A stretch of DNA of 64,000 bases from Tropicimonas sp. IMCC34043 (GCF_003390845.1 NZ_QMEK01000001.1:682001-746000); one strand, 5' to 3'; shown: positions 1 through 9,786, numbered from the stretch's first letter. A program made the numbers and translations. Notes: generated by a model from the sequence alone, not told the origin.

Positions 1-237
1 CTCCGGGCCGATCCTCCGGATTCTGCCGAATGGGCCGATCTGCTCGCGGCCTTTGGCACCGAGTTGGTCAACCGCCGCTCGACCACCTGGCGCGGCCTGT
101 CCGAGGCGGACAGGCAACAAGACCCGGTCACGCTTCTGGCTGCGCACCCGGCCTTGATGAAACGCCCGGTGGTCATCGACGGGTCGGCGATGACCTGCGG
201 ATGGGATGCTGCGACGCGGGCACGCTGGGGCGCATAG
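1..237 (+). CDS. ArsC/Spx-family reductase-like protein, C-terminal part
   Basis: The frame is open from the first base of the window to a TAG at 235-237, giving the last 78 residues of a protein whose start lies outside. The stretch with 'NRRSTTWRGL', then 'HPALMKRPVV' and a C-terminal 'GWDAATRARWG', is the pattern of the ArsC/YffB thioredoxin-fold family. The Arg after 'LMK' and the nearby Pro are typical of it. Family members reduce arsenate or act as Spx-like thiol proteins; the N-terminal Cys motif that would separate these roles is not in the window. Identification rests on motif recognition. Confidence 0.7.
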   Translation, partial: LRADPPDSAEWADLLAAFGTELVNRRSTTWRGLSEADRQQDPVTLLAAHPALMKRPVVIDGSAMTCGWDAATRARWGA

Positions 238-345
238 GGGCGAGGGCGATATCGCATCGACTCCGCGGCTCGTCGGGATCGGGGAACCGATGGCAGGCCC
301 GATCGGCCCGGCGGCCTGACAGAGGATTGCGGCAAGGGGGAGAAG

Positions 346-412
346 AGGCAGGGGCGCGATCCGGAGGGAATTCGCGCGCAGGGAGGGAAGCCGCGCGATT
401 GCGCCCCTGCCT
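346..412. terminator. Long imperfect inverted repeat between convergent genes
   Basis: Arms at 346-361 and 397-412 are 16 bases each and match except for one G-T position. AAGGGG (334-339) and CCCCTT (413-418) can extend the stem beyond a bulge. The loop itself is GC-rich and partly self-complementary. The position between convergent gene ends suggests a bidirectional terminator, but there is no clear T-run. Confidence 0.45.
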
Positions 413-490
413 CCCCTTGTCACGCCGTCGGTCCCGGCGCTGACTGATCATAGCACGAAAATGCTGCGACGCAGCGTAAAATCGAACGGG

Positions 491-517
491 CCACTCAATA
501 AATCCGTGAGTGGTTTT
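491..517 (+). terminator. Hairpin CCACTCA/TGAGTGG followed by TTTT
   Basis: A 7-base stem (491-497 and 507-513) with a 9-base AT-rich loop is followed on the plus strand by TTTT (514-517). It also lies just downstream of the minus-strand hypothetical gene ending at 527, so it could serve either direction. Confidence 0.45.
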
Positions 518-526
518 GCCGTCGGC

Positions 527-838
527 TCAGTTGACCCGGGCCAGTTGATCCGGCCGGACAACGGCATCGACAAGCGCCTTTCGCTTGAGCACAGCGACGA
601 TGTCTGGGTTTGCCGCCTGCCAGGAGGTGAACCGCAACTGGCCCTTCTGAAGCCGCACCGCGCGATCGGGGCCGAGCCTGCAGCACAGGATCCGACGCTC
701 TTTTGGATCGAGAAACCCTTCGATTACGGCATCCAGCTCTGGTTTTGCGTAGATGGCGCATTCGCCGGGCATGGCCCCGGTCAGGGCACTGACCGCCATG
801 GCCTGATAATATGCGAAGATCGCAGCATAGTCGGGCAT
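527..838 (-). CDS. Hypothetical protein, 103 aa
   Basis: The reading frame from the ATG at 838 encodes a 103-residue protein beginning MPDYAAIFAYYQ. It has no signal peptide, no membrane segment and no motif I can name. Two adjacent Cys occur near residue 52. A longer frame extends upstream across the cold-shock gene, but its composition there is that of an antisense shadow, so I chose this internal ATG. The ribosome-binding site is weak (GGTAGAGA region). It lies downstream of the cold-shock gene on the same strand and could be transcribed with it. Function unknown. Confidence 0.5.
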   Translation of the reverse strand: MPDYAAIFAYYQAMAVSALTGAMPGECAIYAKPELDAVIEGFLDPKERRILCCRLGPDRAVRLQKGQLRFTSWQAANPDIVAVLKRKALVDAVVRPDQLARVN

Positions 839-1032
839 CGTCTCTACCTGCCTTGTGGTTTGGGAAGGCAAGAGACAGAGGAAGGAAGGCCGTCCGCCTC
901 GAACCCTCCCCCTTTTCGACAGGAACAGGGTACCAGCCGGACGCTTGCAAGTCCATCGATTTGCTGCGCTGCAGAATGAATTGCTGCAGTGAGGCGACGG
1001 CCGGTCAGTCCAGACGCCGCCGGGCTCGCATC

Positions 1033-1239
1033 CTACAAGGCCCTGAGATCGGTGGCCGAAGCCCGGCCATCGCGCCCTTCGCGCAATTCGTATTCGACTT
1101 TCATATTGTCGGCGAGTCCGGTCAGACCGGCGCGTTCCACGGCACTGATGTGCACAAACACGTCCTTGCCACCCTCGTCGGGCGCAATGAACCCGTACCC
1201 CTTCGTCGTATTGAACCACTTCACGGTGCCAGTCGGCAT
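1033..1239 (-). CDS. Cold-shock domain protein (CspA family)
   Basis: This 68-residue protein is a single cold-shock OB-fold domain with both nucleic-acid-binding motifs: RNP1 'KGYGFI' at residues 13-18 and RNP2 'VFVHIS' at 27-32. Such proteins bind single-stranded RNA and DNA in the cytoplasm and act as RNA chaperones or antiterminators. The length (about 67-70 aa) is normal. The roughly 160 bases between this gene and the doxX-like gene upstream on the same strand could hold a long 5' leader, as is common for csp genes; I did not identify a specific fold. Several paralogues usually exist per genome, so I give no gene number. Confidence 0.96.
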   Translation of the reverse strand: MPTGTVKWFNTTKGYGFIAPDEGGKDVFVHISAVERAGLTGLADNMKVEYELREGRDGRASATDLRAL

Positions 1240-1398
1240 TCCCGCGTCTCCTTCGTCTGGTCTTTGTCGTCACGCCGGCGAAATCGCGACGGCATGGGCA
1301 GACGGCCAGGCGCTCGGGCAAAGCCAACGAGTCGGTCATGGCATCGTTGCCGAACCCAGCCTGACGCATGCCAGAAATAAAACAAGCCTCTTTGCGAC

Positions 1399-2010
1399 TC
1401 AGCCAGCGGCACGCCGGTCCATGCCAAGTGCCCGGTCGACCGAGATCGGGCCACCCCCTCGCAACACGAGGGTAAGAAGCACAAATACCCAGAAGGCGCG
1501 CTGGTCCAGGATCAGCGAATCGGGGGTCCGGTCGAACCAGGCGCCGATGGTCATGGGGTCGGCGCCGTGGCCGTGGATGTCGGTCAGCGACTGCAGGGTG
1601 ACGAAGCCGATCATGCCGGCTGCGGCAAGCCGGGTGAACAGGCCGACGACGATCAGCAGCGGCAGCAGGAACTCTGCCCAGGTGCCGGCGACGACCAGCA
1701 ATGTCTCGGGCAGCGAGAACTGGCCGGGATCATACAGCACTGCCTCGGCCTTCTGTGGCAGGATCTGCGCATAGGCACCGGGCGAGGGGCGGAAAGCGCC
1801 GAACAGGCCCTCGCCGAGCTTCGATCGCGCCGAAGACCAGTAATATCCCAGCAGCACCGCGGCAAAGGCAAGCCGCGCGAGGGTCGGCAGCAGCCAGGGG
1901 GCGAGCCATCGTTCACACCAGCCGAAGATACGGTCGTGCAGCGCGATCACCGCGCCAGGACCGCGACGGCGTGGCCTGGGTGCCGGAGCAGGGGAAAGGT
2001 CGGCGGTCAT
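1399..2010 (-). CDS. DoxX-family membrane protein, last gene of the bufferin operon
   Basis: This 203-residue protein has a Pro/Arg-rich N-terminus and about four hydrophobic segments, in the DoxX/DoxD pattern ('LARLAFAAVLLGYYW', 'FLLPLLIVVGLFTRLAA', 'FWVFVLLTLVLRGGG'). The ATG at 2010 overlaps the stop of the upstream gene (ATGA) and has a good AGGAGG site; the longer frame to 2070 would overlap that gene for no reason. DoxX proteins accompany DUF692/DUF2063/DUF2282 clusters, where they are thought to be inner-membrane redox or copper-handling partners; the role here is inferred from context. Confidence 0.85.
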   Translation of the reverse strand: MTADLSPAPAPRPRRRGPGAVIALHDRIFGWCERWLAPWLLPTLARLAFAAVLLGYYWSSARSKLGEGLFGAFRPSPGAYAQILPQKAEAVLYDPGQFSLPETLLVVAGTWAEFLLPLLIVVGLFTRLAAAGMIGFVTLQSLTDIHGHGADPMTIGAWFDRTPDSLILDQRAFWVFVLLTLVLRGGGPISVDRALGMDRRAAG

Positions 2011-2768
2011 CGCGGTGCCTCCTCGTCGAGCGCGATCAGGGCGTTGCCGGCGATCAGGGCGCTGAGGCACCCGGTCGGGTTGAAATCGGGGTCGCGGCTG
2101 TGTGCAGCTTCAAGCGCCGCGCCAAGGGGGGCGCCACCCGCCAGCGCCGAAGCAAACTGTCCGCCTGCGGGGCCGATGTCGGTGACAACCGGATCGTACC
2201 CCGGCCGGGTGATCAGGGCGGTCTCGGCGCGCATGGCGGGCTTTGGCGCGCCGGGTTCGCGGTGGAACCGCCGGATCGCGACAATGGGCCAGTCGGACGC
2301 GACGAGACGGACCGACGGCGCCAGCGTCAGCCGCGCCAAAGCCAGGCGTTCGGGCGGCAGCGCCGTCAGCCGGGCCGGGTCCATCGGGTCGGCATCGGCG
2401 GCATGATAGGACTGGCGCAGTGCGACCTCGAGCCGTGCCACATCGGCAAGGTATCCAAATGACCGGACCTGCGGAAACCCCGCGAGGAAGGCGGGAAATT
2501 CGCTGCCGTATTCGGCCAGCAACGGCGACTGCGGCGGGTGTCGGCGCAGGAAGGCGCGGGCGAGAATGGCGAAATTGTGGTCCCCGAGAAGCGTCGCGAT
2601 GACCGGGAACGCCTCGGCCAGCGCACGGGAAAGGCCCACGACCACATTGTTGCGATAGACGTCGAACCGGACACCTGCGTCGCCTCCCTGCGGGCCGACC
2701 AGCCCCGCGGGCACCGCTGCCGCAGGATCGAGCAGCGCCGCGCGGAACTCGGCCTGACCGACCCTCAT
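2007..2768 (-). CDS. bufC: DUF2063 partner protein of the bufferin enzyme (BufC/HvfC-like)
   Basis: This 253-residue protein matches the DUF2063 family. The N-terminus '[15 protein letters not shown]', the phrase '[30 protein letters not shown]' region at about residues 33-64 and '[16 protein letters not shown]' are its hallmark. Such proteins pair with DUF692 enzymes and recognise the precursor peptide. The ATG at 2768 overlaps the stop of the DUF692 gene, and this gene's stop overlaps the doxX start, so the three are translationally coupled. The upstream extension to 2849 lies inside the DUF692 gene and was rejected. Confidence 0.85.
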   Translation of the reverse strand: MRVGQAEFRAALLDPAAAVPAGLVGPQGGDAGVRFDVYRNNVVVGLSRALAEAFPVIATLLGDHNFAILARAFLRRHPPQSPLLAEYGSEFPAFLAGFPQVRSFGYLADVARLEVALRQSYHAADADPMDPARLTALPPERLALARLTLAPSVRLVASDWPIVAIRRFHREPGAPKPAMRAETALITRPGYDPVVTDIGPAGGQFASALAGGAPLGAALEAAHSRDPDFNPTGCLSALIAGNALIALDEEAPR

Positions 2769-3619
2769 GACGCGACCCGCGCAATCAGGCGGGCAGCGCG
2801 ATCTGCCTCGGCCGCCAGCGCGGGCCAGTCGGGCACGTCGTTGTCCCATTCGATCAGGGTCGGGCGCGGACCCGTTGCTGCCAGGGTTTCGGCATAAAGC
2901 GCCCAGACCGGATCGACCACTTCGGTGGCGTGGCTGTCGATCAGAAGCGGCGCGCCATGGTCGTCCTCTTGCGCGTCATGCCCGCCCAGATGCAGCTCGC
3001 CCACCAGATCGAGCGGAAAGTCGGCCAGATAGGCGCGCGGATCGGTCTGCCCGTTGGTGCAGGCGACAAAGACGTTGTTGATGTCGAGCAGCAGGCCGCA
3101 GCCGGTCCTGCGGGCGATCTCGCGCAGGAACGCCGTTTCCGCCATCTCGGTCTCGGCGAAGGCGAGATAGGTCGCGGGGTTCTCCAGCAGCATTTGCCGC
3201 CCCAGCGTCTCTTGCACCTGATCGATATGGCGGGCGACGCGCGCGAGCGTCGCCTCGGTATAGGGCAGCGGCAGCAGGTCGTTCAGAAAGGCCGCGTCGT
3301 GGCTCGACCAGGCGAGATGCTCGGAAAAGCTTGCCGGCTGCAACCAGCCCAGAAGATGGGACAACCGCGCGAGGTGGTCGCGGTCGAGCGGCGCCTCGCC
3401 GCCGATTGACAGCCCGACGCCATGCACCGAGATCGGGAACCGATCTGCCAGATGCCGAAGCTGGGCAATGGGGCGGCCGCCGTCGCCCATGTAGTTCTCG
3501 GCATGGATCTCCAGCCACTGCACTGGGCCGGGGTCGGCCGCGATTGCGGCAAAATGCTGGGGCTTGAATCCGACGCCGACGGCGGGCGGCAGATCGGGGC
3601 GCGGGCTTGCATCGTACAT
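2765..3619 (-). CDS. bufB: DUF692 multinuclear iron enzyme, bufferin-modifying (BufB/MbnB-like)
   Basis: This 284-residue TIM-barrel protein is of the DUF692 (MNIO) family. Visible ligand-bearing motifs, in order, are 'SVHGVGLS', 'FSEHLAW', 'LLENPATY', '[10 protein letters not shown]', 'GELHLGGH', 'LIDSHATEV' and 'LIEWDND'; these His, Glu, Asp and Asn residues normally hold the iron cluster. Family members modify cysteines of ribosomal peptides, as in methanobactin and bufferins. The gene follows the four-Cys precursor gene by 60 bases and overlaps the DUF2063 partner. That the precursor upstream is the substrate is inferred from gene order. Confidence 0.88.
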   Translation of the reverse strand: MYDASPRPDLPPAVGVGFKPQHFAAIAADPGPVQWLEIHAENYMGDGGRPIAQLRHLADRFPISVHGVGLSIGGEAPLDRDHLARLSHLLGWLQPASFSEHLAWSSHDAAFLNDLLPLPYTEATLARVARHIDQVQETLGRQMLLENPATYLAFAETEMAETAFLREIARRTGCGLLLDINNVFVACTNGQTDPRAYLADFPLDLVGELHLGGHDAQEDDHGAPLLIDSHATEVVDPVWALYAETLAATGPRPTLIEWDNDVPDWPALAAEADRAARLIARVAS

Positions 3620-3646
3620 CGGGGAGGCTCCCTTGAGGCTGAACGA

Positions 3647-3670
3647 GGTCCGGGCGCGGCGGCCCGGACC
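3647..3670 (-). terminator. Intercistronic hairpin between bufferin precursor and enzyme genes
   Basis: A perfect 9-base stem (3647-3655 with 3662-3670) encloses a 6-base loop between the precursor stop and the bufB start. There is no T-run after it. It probably acts as a partial terminator or RNA stabiliser that keeps precursor levels above enzyme levels; this is inference from position. Confidence 0.5.
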
Positions 3671-3679
3671 CCGCGACGA

Positions 3680-3970
3680 TCACGCGGGCAGATCGCGGGT
3701 CAGCGCCTCCAGCGCCCCCATGCGGCCGCCCGGCAGCTCCATCGTCTCGCAGGTGCCGGCATCAACGAGTTTCCAGGAATTTCCCTGATAATCGACCTTC
3801 GAAGTCCCGGCGCAGGTGGTGCCGGGGCCGGCGGCGCAATCGTTCTGGCCGGCCAACGCGACGCCGAAGCATTTCTCTTTCGCCATCTCCTCGGCGGAGG
3901 CAAAGCTGGCCATCGACACGGCTGCGGCAACGGACCCGACAAGTGCGAAAGCCTTGATGTGGTTCGACAT
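3680..3970 (-). CDS. bufA: DUF2282 bufferin-type RiPP precursor with Sec signal
   Basis: This 96-residue precursor has an N-terminal signal peptide ending at about 'FASA' (residues 23-26). The mature part carries four Cys at residues 34, 45, 53 and 74 in the DUF2282 context 'EKCFG', 'NDCAAG', 'TCAGTS' and '[10 protein letters not shown]'. In characterised bufferins such cysteines are turned into copper-binding heterocycles by the DUF692/DUF2063 pair, and the peptide then protects the periplasm from copper. AAGGAA precedes the ATG at suitable spacing. As the first gene of the operon it should be the most strongly expressed. No copper-response element was recognised upstream. Confidence 0.88.
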   Translation of the reverse strand: MSNHIKAFALVGSVAAAVSMASFASAEEMAKEKCFGVALAGQNDCAAGPGTTCAGTSKVDYQGNSWKLVDAGTCETMELPGGRMGALEALTRDLPA

Positions 3971-4392
3971 GAATATTTCCTTTCCCTGTGGTTCTGTTCA
4001 ATGGGCGCCCCACATTGCGTGCGGCACAGACAGAGATTGGGCCGCGTCGGCGATAACCTGCCAGTCACAGGGGTGTGCAACACGGGCCCGTCAGGGCGTG
4101 AAACAAACCTCGCCCCGAGACCCATTCCGGCGAGGGAATGTGTCTTCAGGGGCAGGGGGATTGAATGAAAATGGCGTCAGCAGCCGATCATGGAAATTTA
4201 CCGCGCCATTTCAAATGCCTGCGCTAACCCGGCCGGGACGTGCCGGGCCTGCGCCAGGATGGCTTTGTGGTGACGGTTCCCATGGCGTGGATTTGGCGCT
4301 TGCCGCGGCATCCGCCGCGAGCAGCCTGCGCCCGGTCCGGGATTGAAACACTGCCGCTCTGTCCGGGCAGGGTCCGCACCTGTCGGTAACGC

Positions 4393-4427
4393 AAGGTGCA
4401 GGGGCTGTAACATTGCCCCTGCACCTT
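4393..4427 (-). terminator. 13-bp perfect hairpin downstream of thrS
   Basis: Arms AAGGTGCAGGGGC (4393-4405) and its complement (4415-4427) flank a 9-base AT-rich loop. On the minus strand it lies about 60 bases beyond the thrS stop. A T-run exists only on the plus-strand side (TTTAT). Confidence 0.5.
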
Positions 4428-4452
4428 TATCGTGGCGAAATCACTCCGGGGT

Positions 4453-4472
4453 GCGGGGGCTGAGGCCCCCGC
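4453..4472 (-). terminator. GC hairpin immediately after thrS
   Basis: GCGGGGGC (4453-4460) pairs with GCCCCCGC (4465-4472) around a TGAG loop, 14 bases beyond the thrS stop. It has no T-run, so strong termination would need the second hairpin or Rho. Confidence 0.5.
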
Positions 4473-4485
4473 GCAACGGTCGAAC

Positions 4486-6438
4486 TCAGGCCTTGACCAG
4501 ATCCGGCGGCGTCGCCTCCAAGCTCAATTGCGCCAAGATCTGGTCAAGCGGCATCGTTTCGGTCCGGGTCTCGCCCAGCCGGCGAACGGTGACCGTGCCT
4601 TCGGCGACCTCGCGCTGGCCGATGGCGAGGATCACCGGCACCTTGCCGACCGAATGCTCGCGAACCTTGTAGTTGATCTTCTCGTTGCGCACGTCGGCCT
4701 CGGCGCGCACGCCGGCTGCGACCAGCCGGGCCACGGTATCGTGCACGAAGTCATCCGCGTCCGACACGATCGAGGCCACGACGACCTGCCGCGGTGCCAG
4801 CCAAAACGGCAGCTTGCCAGCCCAGTTCTCGATCAGGATGCCGATGAACCGCTCGAAGCTGCCCAGACAGGCGCGGTGCAGCATGTAGGGGCGGTGCTTT
4901 TCGCCGTCTTCGCCGATGTAATTGGCATCAAGCCGTTCCGGCAGGTTCGGATCGACCTGGAAGGTGCCGCATTGCCAGACCCGGCCAATCGCATCGGTCA
5001 GCTTGAAATCGAGCTTCGGTGCATAGAACGCGCCTTCGCCGGGATCGAGCGTATAGGCGCGCCCGGTCTTCCTGATGGCGCCCTCAAGCGCCGCCTCCAT
5101 CTTGTCCCAGCTTTCCTCGGTGCCGACACGCTTTTCCGGCCGGGTGGCGAACATGATCTCGAACGTGTCAAAGCCGAGATCCTTGTAGACCGACGACAGG
5201 AATTCGATGAAGCGCGCGCATTCCTCCTCGATCTGGTCCTCGCGGCAGAAGATATGCGCATCGTCCTGGGTAAAGCCGCGCACCCGCATGATGCCGTGCA
5301 GGGCGCCCGATGGCTCATAGCGGTTGCACGAGCCGAACTCGGCCATGCGCAGCGGCAGGTCGCGATAGGATTTCATCCCGACGTTGAAGATCTGCACGTG
5401 GCCGGGGCAGTTCATCGGCTTCAGCGCGTTGACCGTCTTTTCTCGGGCGTGTTCTTCGTCCACTTCGACAATGAACATGTTTTCACGATAATTGGCCCAG
5501 TGACCGGATTTTTCCCACAGGGTCCGGTTCACCACCTGCGGCGTGTTCACCTCGACATAGCCGCCGGCGCGCTGCTTGCGGCGCATGAAATCCTGCAGGG
5601 TGGTATAGATGGTCCAGCCGTTTGCATGCCAGAAGACCTGGCCCGGCGCTTCCTCCTGCATGTGAAACAGGTCCATCTCGCGGCCCAGCCGGCGATGGTC
5701 GCGCTTGGCCGCTTCCTCCAGCATATGCAGGTGCGCCTTGAGGTCCTCGCGGTTCTTGAACGCAACGCCATAGATCCGCTGCAACATGGCGCGGTCGCTG
5801 TCGCCACGCCAATAGGCGCCCGCGACCGACATCAGCTTGAAGGCGTCCGCCGGGACCTGACCGGTGTTCTGCAGATGCGGCCCCCGGCACAGATCCTGCC
5901 AATGGCCGTGCCAGTACATCCGCAGCGGCTCGTCGCCCGGAATCGCCTCGATCAGCTCGACCTTGTAGGGTTCGTTCGACGCCTCGTAGAAGGCGATGGC
6001 GCGGTCGCGGTCCCAGACCTCGGTCGTCACCGGATCGCGGCGGTTGATGATCTCTTTCATCCGCGCCTCGATCAGGCCCAGATCCTCGGGCGTGAACGGC
6101 TCGGCGCGGTCGAAGTCATAGTACCAGCCGCCCTTGATGACCGGACCGATGGTGACCTTGACGCTCGGCCACAGCTCCTGCACCGCGCGGGCCATGATAT
6201 GGGCAAGGTCGTGCCGGATGAGTTCGAGCGCCGGGGCCTCGTCCTTCATCGTGTTGATGGCGATCGCGGCGTCCGCGGCGATCGGCCATTGCAGATCCCA
6301 GTGCTTGCCATCGACGCTGGCAGAGATCGCCTTCTTGGCAAGCGAGGGGGAAATGGCGGCGGCAACTTCGGCGGGCGTCACGCCCTGCGGGAAGTCACGG
6401 CTCGCGCCATCGGGGAATGTGAGGGAAATGTCGGCCAT
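4486..6438 (-). CDS. thrS: Threonyl-tRNA synthetase
   Basis: This 650-residue class II synthetase charges tRNA-Thr with threonine. It begins with a TGS domain ('[16 protein letters not shown]'), followed by the HxxxH editing domain ('[14 protein letters not shown]'). The catalytic core carries the zinc ligands: Cys344 in 'MNCPGH', His in 'DDAHIFC', and His in '[13 protein letters not shown]'. The C-terminal anticodon-binding domain starts near '[11 protein letters not shown]'. I chose the ATG at 6438 because it is preceded by AGGAG at good spacing and matches the family start; the frame upstream to 6531 has no domain content. It is a single-gene unit. Confidence 0.98.
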   Translation of the reverse strand: MADISLTFPDGASRDFPQGVTPAEVAAAISPSLAKKAISASVDGKHWDLQWPIAADAAIAINTMKDEAPALELIRHDLAHIMARAVQELWPSVKVTIGPVIKGGWYYDFDRAEPFTPEDLGLIEARMKEIINRRDPVTTEVWDRDRAIAFYEASNEPYKVELIEAIPGDEPLRMYWHGHWQDLCRGPHLQNTGQVPADAFKLMSVAGAYWRGDSDRAMLQRIYGVAFKNREDLKAHLHMLEEAAKRDHRRLGREMDLFHMQEEAPGQVFWHANGWTIYTTLQDFMRRKQRAGGYVEVNTPQVVNRTLWEKSGHWANYRENMFIVEVDEEHAREKTVNALKPMNCPGHVQIFNVGMKSYRDLPLRMAEFGSCNRYEPSGALHGIMRVRGFTQDDAHIFCREDQIEEECARFIEFLSSVYKDLGFDTFEIMFATRPEKRVGTEESWDKMEAALEGAIRKTGRAYTLDPGEGAFYAPKLDFKLTDAIGRVWQCGTFQVDPNLPERLDANYIGEDGEKHRPYMLHRACLGSFERFIGILIENWAGKLPFWLAPRQVVVASIVSDADDFVHDTVARLVAAGVRAEADVRNEKINYKVREHSVGKVPVILAIGQREVAEGTVTVRRLGETRTETMPLDQILAQLSLEATPPDLVKA

Positions 6439-6590
6439 GTCGGCGCTCCTCGTCAGTTTGGCGCCCACGGAACGCCCGGTTGCAGGATATATGTGCGCGG
6501 GCTCTGTGCGCCCGCAGGGCGAGGATGTCAACGATGGCTTTGCCGGCGCGCGCGCCTGTCGGCGGCCTTGTCACACTGACGGGTGCTCGG

Positions 6591-6646
6591 ACCCCTCACA
6601 CCGTGGCCGGCACCCCTGTCAGGGCACAGGCCACGGTGTGAGGGGT
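6591..6646 (-). terminator. 18-bp perfect inverted repeat abutting the valS stop codon
   Basis: Arms at 6591-6608 and 6629-6646 are exact complements of 18 bases around a 20-base loop that contains its own CCCT/AGGG pairing. The inner arm ends on the last base of the valS TGA. This is a very stable 3' structure, probably the valS terminator, although no T-run follows. Confidence 0.6.
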
Positions 6647-9600
6647 CAGGCCAGTTCCGCCAGCCGGTCGAGCGCCTGCTGCAGCTTGCCCGCCTCCGAC
6701 CGCCGCGCGGCGAGGTTGTCCTTCACCTCCTCGACCACTTCCTCGGGGGCGCTTTCCGCGAACTTTGGATTGTCGAGCCTCTTTGCAAGCCCGCCGATCT
6801 CCTTGTCGAGCTTGGCAAGGCTCTTCTCCAGCCGCGCCCGCTCCTCGCCGACGTCGATGATATCGGCGACCGGCAGGCCAAAGGTGGCGCCGGGCACGGG
6901 CACGGTGATGCAGCCCTTGGGCATCGCATCGAACCCCTGAAGGCTGGCAATCCGGGCGATGCGGGTGATCAACGCCTCGTTGCGCGCCCAGGCCTGCTGC
7001 GCCAGCGGGGCAAGCCCCGTGTGCACCATCGGCACCTGCAGGCCCGCCGGCACATGCACCTGCGCGCGGGCCGACCGCACGCCCTCGATCAACGCAATGA
7101 CCCAGTTCATCTCGGCATCGGCCTCGGCATCGACCAGATCCGCGGCGGTATAGACGGGCCAGTCGCTGTGGACCAGCATCTTGCTGCCGCAGCCCAGCGT
7201 TTGCCACAGCTCTTCGGTGATGAAGGGCATGATCGGGTGCAGCATGGTAAAGCACTGCTCCAGCACCCAGCGCATGGTGGCGCGGGTCTCGGCCTGCTCG
7301 GCGGCATCCTCGCCCTGCAGAAGCGGTTTCGAGAATTCGACGTACCAGTCGCAGACCTTGCCCCAGACAAAGCCGTAAAGCGCCAGCGCCGCATCGTTGA
7401 AGCGATAGCTTTCGAAGGCTGCATCGACCTCCTCGCGCACCTTGGCGGTCTCGCCGATGATCCAGCGGTTGACCGGCGCCGAGGGGGTCGAGGCCGGGTC
7501 GATGGGCGCGACCGAGGCCTCGAAACAACCGTTCATCTCGGCAAAGCGCGCCGCGTTCCAGATCTTGGTGCCAAAGTTGCGATAGCCCGCGATGCGGTCC
7601 TCGGACAGCTTCAGCACGCCCCCCAGGGCCGCCATGGCCGTGTTGGTGAAGCGCAGCGCATCGGCGCCATACTTGTCGACAATGTCGAGCGGGTCGATGA
7701 CATTGCCCGTCGTTTTCGACATCTTCTTGCCCTTCTCGTCGCGGACAAGCTGGTGCAGATAGACGGTGTGGAACGGCACCTCGCCCATGACGGCAAGCTG
7801 CATCATCATCATCCGGGCGATCCAGAAGAAGATGATGTCAAAGCCCGTGATCAGCACGTCGGTCGGGAAATACCGCGCCAGTTCCGGCGTCTGGTCCGGC
7901 CAGCCAAGGGTTCCGATCGGCCAGAGGCCCGAGCTGAACCAGGTGTCGAGCACGTCGGGATCGCGCCATATCGGATAGACCAGTTCGGTCGGATCCTGGC
8001 TGAGGTTGTATTCGGCAAGGCTCGACGCCAGCAGCTCGATTGCCGCCGCCTTGTCCGCGACCTCGACGATCCGCGCGGCATAAAGCGGCGCGGGCAGGGC
8101 ACCCAGATCGGCGCGGAACTTCTCGCCAACCGCGTCGAGATCGGGGGCGCAGTGAAACGTCGGGTCGGCCTGATTGAATTCGCCTTCCTCGAGCAGGCGG
8201 AAGATCTCGACCTCGTCGAGCGCATTGTCGCCCTCGTCGTCGCGGAACCCCGTCGGCCAGATATCGAGCCCGTACCACACCGGGATCTGATGGCCCCACC
8301 ACAGCTGGCGGCTGATGCACCAGGGCTCGATATTCTCCAGCCAGTGATAATAGGTCTTCTCGCCCGACTCGGGCAGGATCACGGTGTCGCCATTGCGCAC
8401 CGCGGCCAGCGCAGGACCGACGACCTTCTCGGCATCGACATACCACTGGTCGGTCAGCATCGGCTCGATCACGACCTTCGAGCGGTCGCCAAAGGGCTGC
8501 ATGATCGGCTTGTTCTCGACCAGCGGCACGAGGTCCGTGACCTCGATGCCGAGCTCCTCGTCCTTGCGGGTGATACTCTGCATCACCGCCAGCCCCTCGT
8601 CGGTGATCTGCTGCACGACGATCTTGCGCGCCTCGAACCGGTCGAGCCCGCGAAGCTCGTCGGGTACGAGGTTCAGCGTATCGACCTCGGCCCCGGTAAA
8701 GGCCGCACCCTCGGCGATCGCCTGCGCCCGGGTGGCGCAGTCGGCATAGGGGGCACCGTCGGCGCGCATGTGGCCGCTCGTGTCCATCAGCCGGTACATC
8801 GGAATACCGCCGCGCGAGGCGACGCCATAGTCGTTGAAATCGTGCGCGCCGGTGATCTTGACCGCGCCCGAGCCGAACGTCGGGTCGGGGTAGTCGTCGG
8901 TGATGATCGGGATCAGCCGCCGATGTTCCTTCGGTCCGACCGGAATTTCACACAGCTTTCCGACGATTGGCGCATAACGTTCATCCGACGGATGAACCGC
9001 GACTGCCCCGTCGCCCAGCATGGTTTCGGGCCGCGTCGTCGCGATCGAGATATAGTCGCGCTCCTCCTCGAACACGATGTTCCCATCCTCGTCCTTCTCG
9101 ACATAGGTATAGGTCTCGCCGCCCGCCAGCGGATACTTGAAGTGCCACATATGGCCCGCGACCTCGATGTTCTCGACCTCGAGGTCGGAAATCGCGGTCT
9201 CGAAATGCGGGTCCCAGTTGACCAGCCGCTTGCCGCGATAGATCAGGCCCTTCTCGTACAGGTCGACGAAGACCTTGATCACCGCATCGTGGAAGTTCGG
9301 CGAATTCTCGTGCCCCTTGCGCGGGTCGCCCGGCGCGCCCGCCATCGTGAAGGCGTTGCGTTCCCAGTCGCAGGAACACCCGAGCCGCTTCAACTGGTTG
9401 ATGATGGTGCCGCCGTACTGGCCCTTCCATTCCCAGACTTTCTCCAGGAACTTCTCGCGCCCCAGCTCGCGCCGGCCTTCGTTGCCCTGGGCTGCCAGCA
9501 TCTTTTCGACCTGCAGCTGGGTCGCGATGCCGGCGTGGTCCTGACCCGGCTGCCACAGCGTGTCGAAGCCGCGCATCCGGTGCCAGCGCACCAGGATGTC

Positions 9601-9786
9601 CTGCAGCGTGTTGTTGAAGGCGTGGCCCACATGCAGCGCGCCGGTCACGTTGGGCGGCGGGATCATGATGCAGAAGGTCTCGGGGCGCGAGGCATTGGCC
9701 CCGGCCCGGAAGGCCCCGGCCTGTTCCCAGGCGGCATAGATCCGGGCCTCGGCCTCGGCGGCGTCGAATGTCTTTTCCATCGGCAT
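6646..9786 (-). CDS. valS: Valyl-tRNA synthetase
   Basis: This 1046-residue class I synthetase charges tRNA-Val with valine. The HIGH motif appears as 'HVGH' at residues 52-55 and the KMSKS motif as 'KKMSKT' near residue 689. The editing domain shows '[10 protein letters not shown]', needed to clear threonyl-tRNA. The C-terminal region from about residue 970 is a charged, leucine-rich coiled coil typical of ValRS. The ATG at 9786 has AGGA upstream; a second ATG two codons later is an alternative. Length is longer than the E. coli enzyme (951 aa) but normal for alphaproteobacteria. Confidence 0.97.
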   Translation of the reverse strand: MPMEKTFDAAEAEARIYAAWEQAGAFRAGANASRPETFCIMIPPPNVTGALHVGHAFNNTLQDILVRWHRMRGFDTLWQPGQDHAGIATQLQVEKMLAAQGNEGRRELGREKFLEKVWEWKGQYGGTIINQLKRLGCSCDWERNAFTMAGAPGDPRKGHENSPNFHDAVIKVFVDLYEKGLIYRGKRLVNWDPHFETAISDLEVENIEVAGHMWHFKYPLAGGETYTYVEKDEDGNIVFEEERDYISIATTRPETMLGDGAVAVHPSDERYAPIVGKLCEIPVGPKEHRRLIPIITDDYPDPTFGSGAVKITGAHDFNDYGVASRGGIPMYRLMDTSGHMRADGAPYADCATRAQAIAEGAAFTGAEVDTLNLVPDELRGLDRFEARKIVVQQITDEGLAVMQSITRKDEELGIEVTDLVPLVENKPIMQPFGDRSKVVIEPMLTDQWYVDAEKVVGPALAAVRNGDTVILPESGEKTYYHWLENIEPWCISRQLWWGHQIPVWYGLDIWPTGFRDDEGDNALDEVEIFRLLEEGEFNQADPTFHCAPDLDAVGEKFRADLGALPAPLYAARIVEVADKAAAIELLASSLAEYNLSQDPTELVYPIWRDPDVLDTWFSSGLWPIGTLGWPDQTPELARYFPTDVLITGFDIIFFWIARMMMMQLAVMGEVPFHTVYLHQLVRDEKGKKMSKTTGNVIDPLDIVDKYGADALRFTNTAMAALGGVLKLSEDRIAGYRNFGTKIWNAARFAEMNGCFEASVAPIDPASTPSAPVNRWIIGETAKVREEVDAAFESYRFNDAALALYGFVWGKVCDWYVEFSKPLLQGEDAAEQAETRATMRWVLEQCFTMLHPIMPFITEELWQTLGCGSKMLVHSDWPVYTAADLVDAEADAEMNWVIALIEGVRSARAQVHVPAGLQVPMVHTGLAPLAQQAWARNEALITRIARIASLQGFDAMPKGCITVPVPGATFGLPVADIIDVGEERARLEKSLAKLDKEIGGLAKRLDNPKFAESAPEEVVEEVKDNLAARRSEAGKLQQALDRLAELA

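Larger units (their letters stand above)
238..526. other. Convergent intergenic region with terminator-like hairpins
   Basis: This gap lies between the ArsC-like gene (plus strand) and a hypothetical gene (minus strand). I see no credible gene; the open frames crossing it look like shadows. It holds two hairpins, listed separately at 346-412 and 491-517, which fits a convergent transcription stop. Confidence 0.55.
3971..4485. other. Intergenic region: bufferin promoter side and thrS 3' hairpins
   Basis: This gap of 515 bases lies between thrS and the bufferin precursor gene, both on the minus strand. The thrS-proximal part holds two strong hairpins (4393-4427 and 4453-4472). The middle has a looser inverted repeat, AAATGGCG (4169-4176) with CGCCATTT (4204-4211), and a 7-base pair CCTCGCC/GGCGAGG (4108-4135). 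The bufferin promoter should be here, but I could not pick a convincing -35/-10 pair. I see no gene. Confidence 0.5.
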
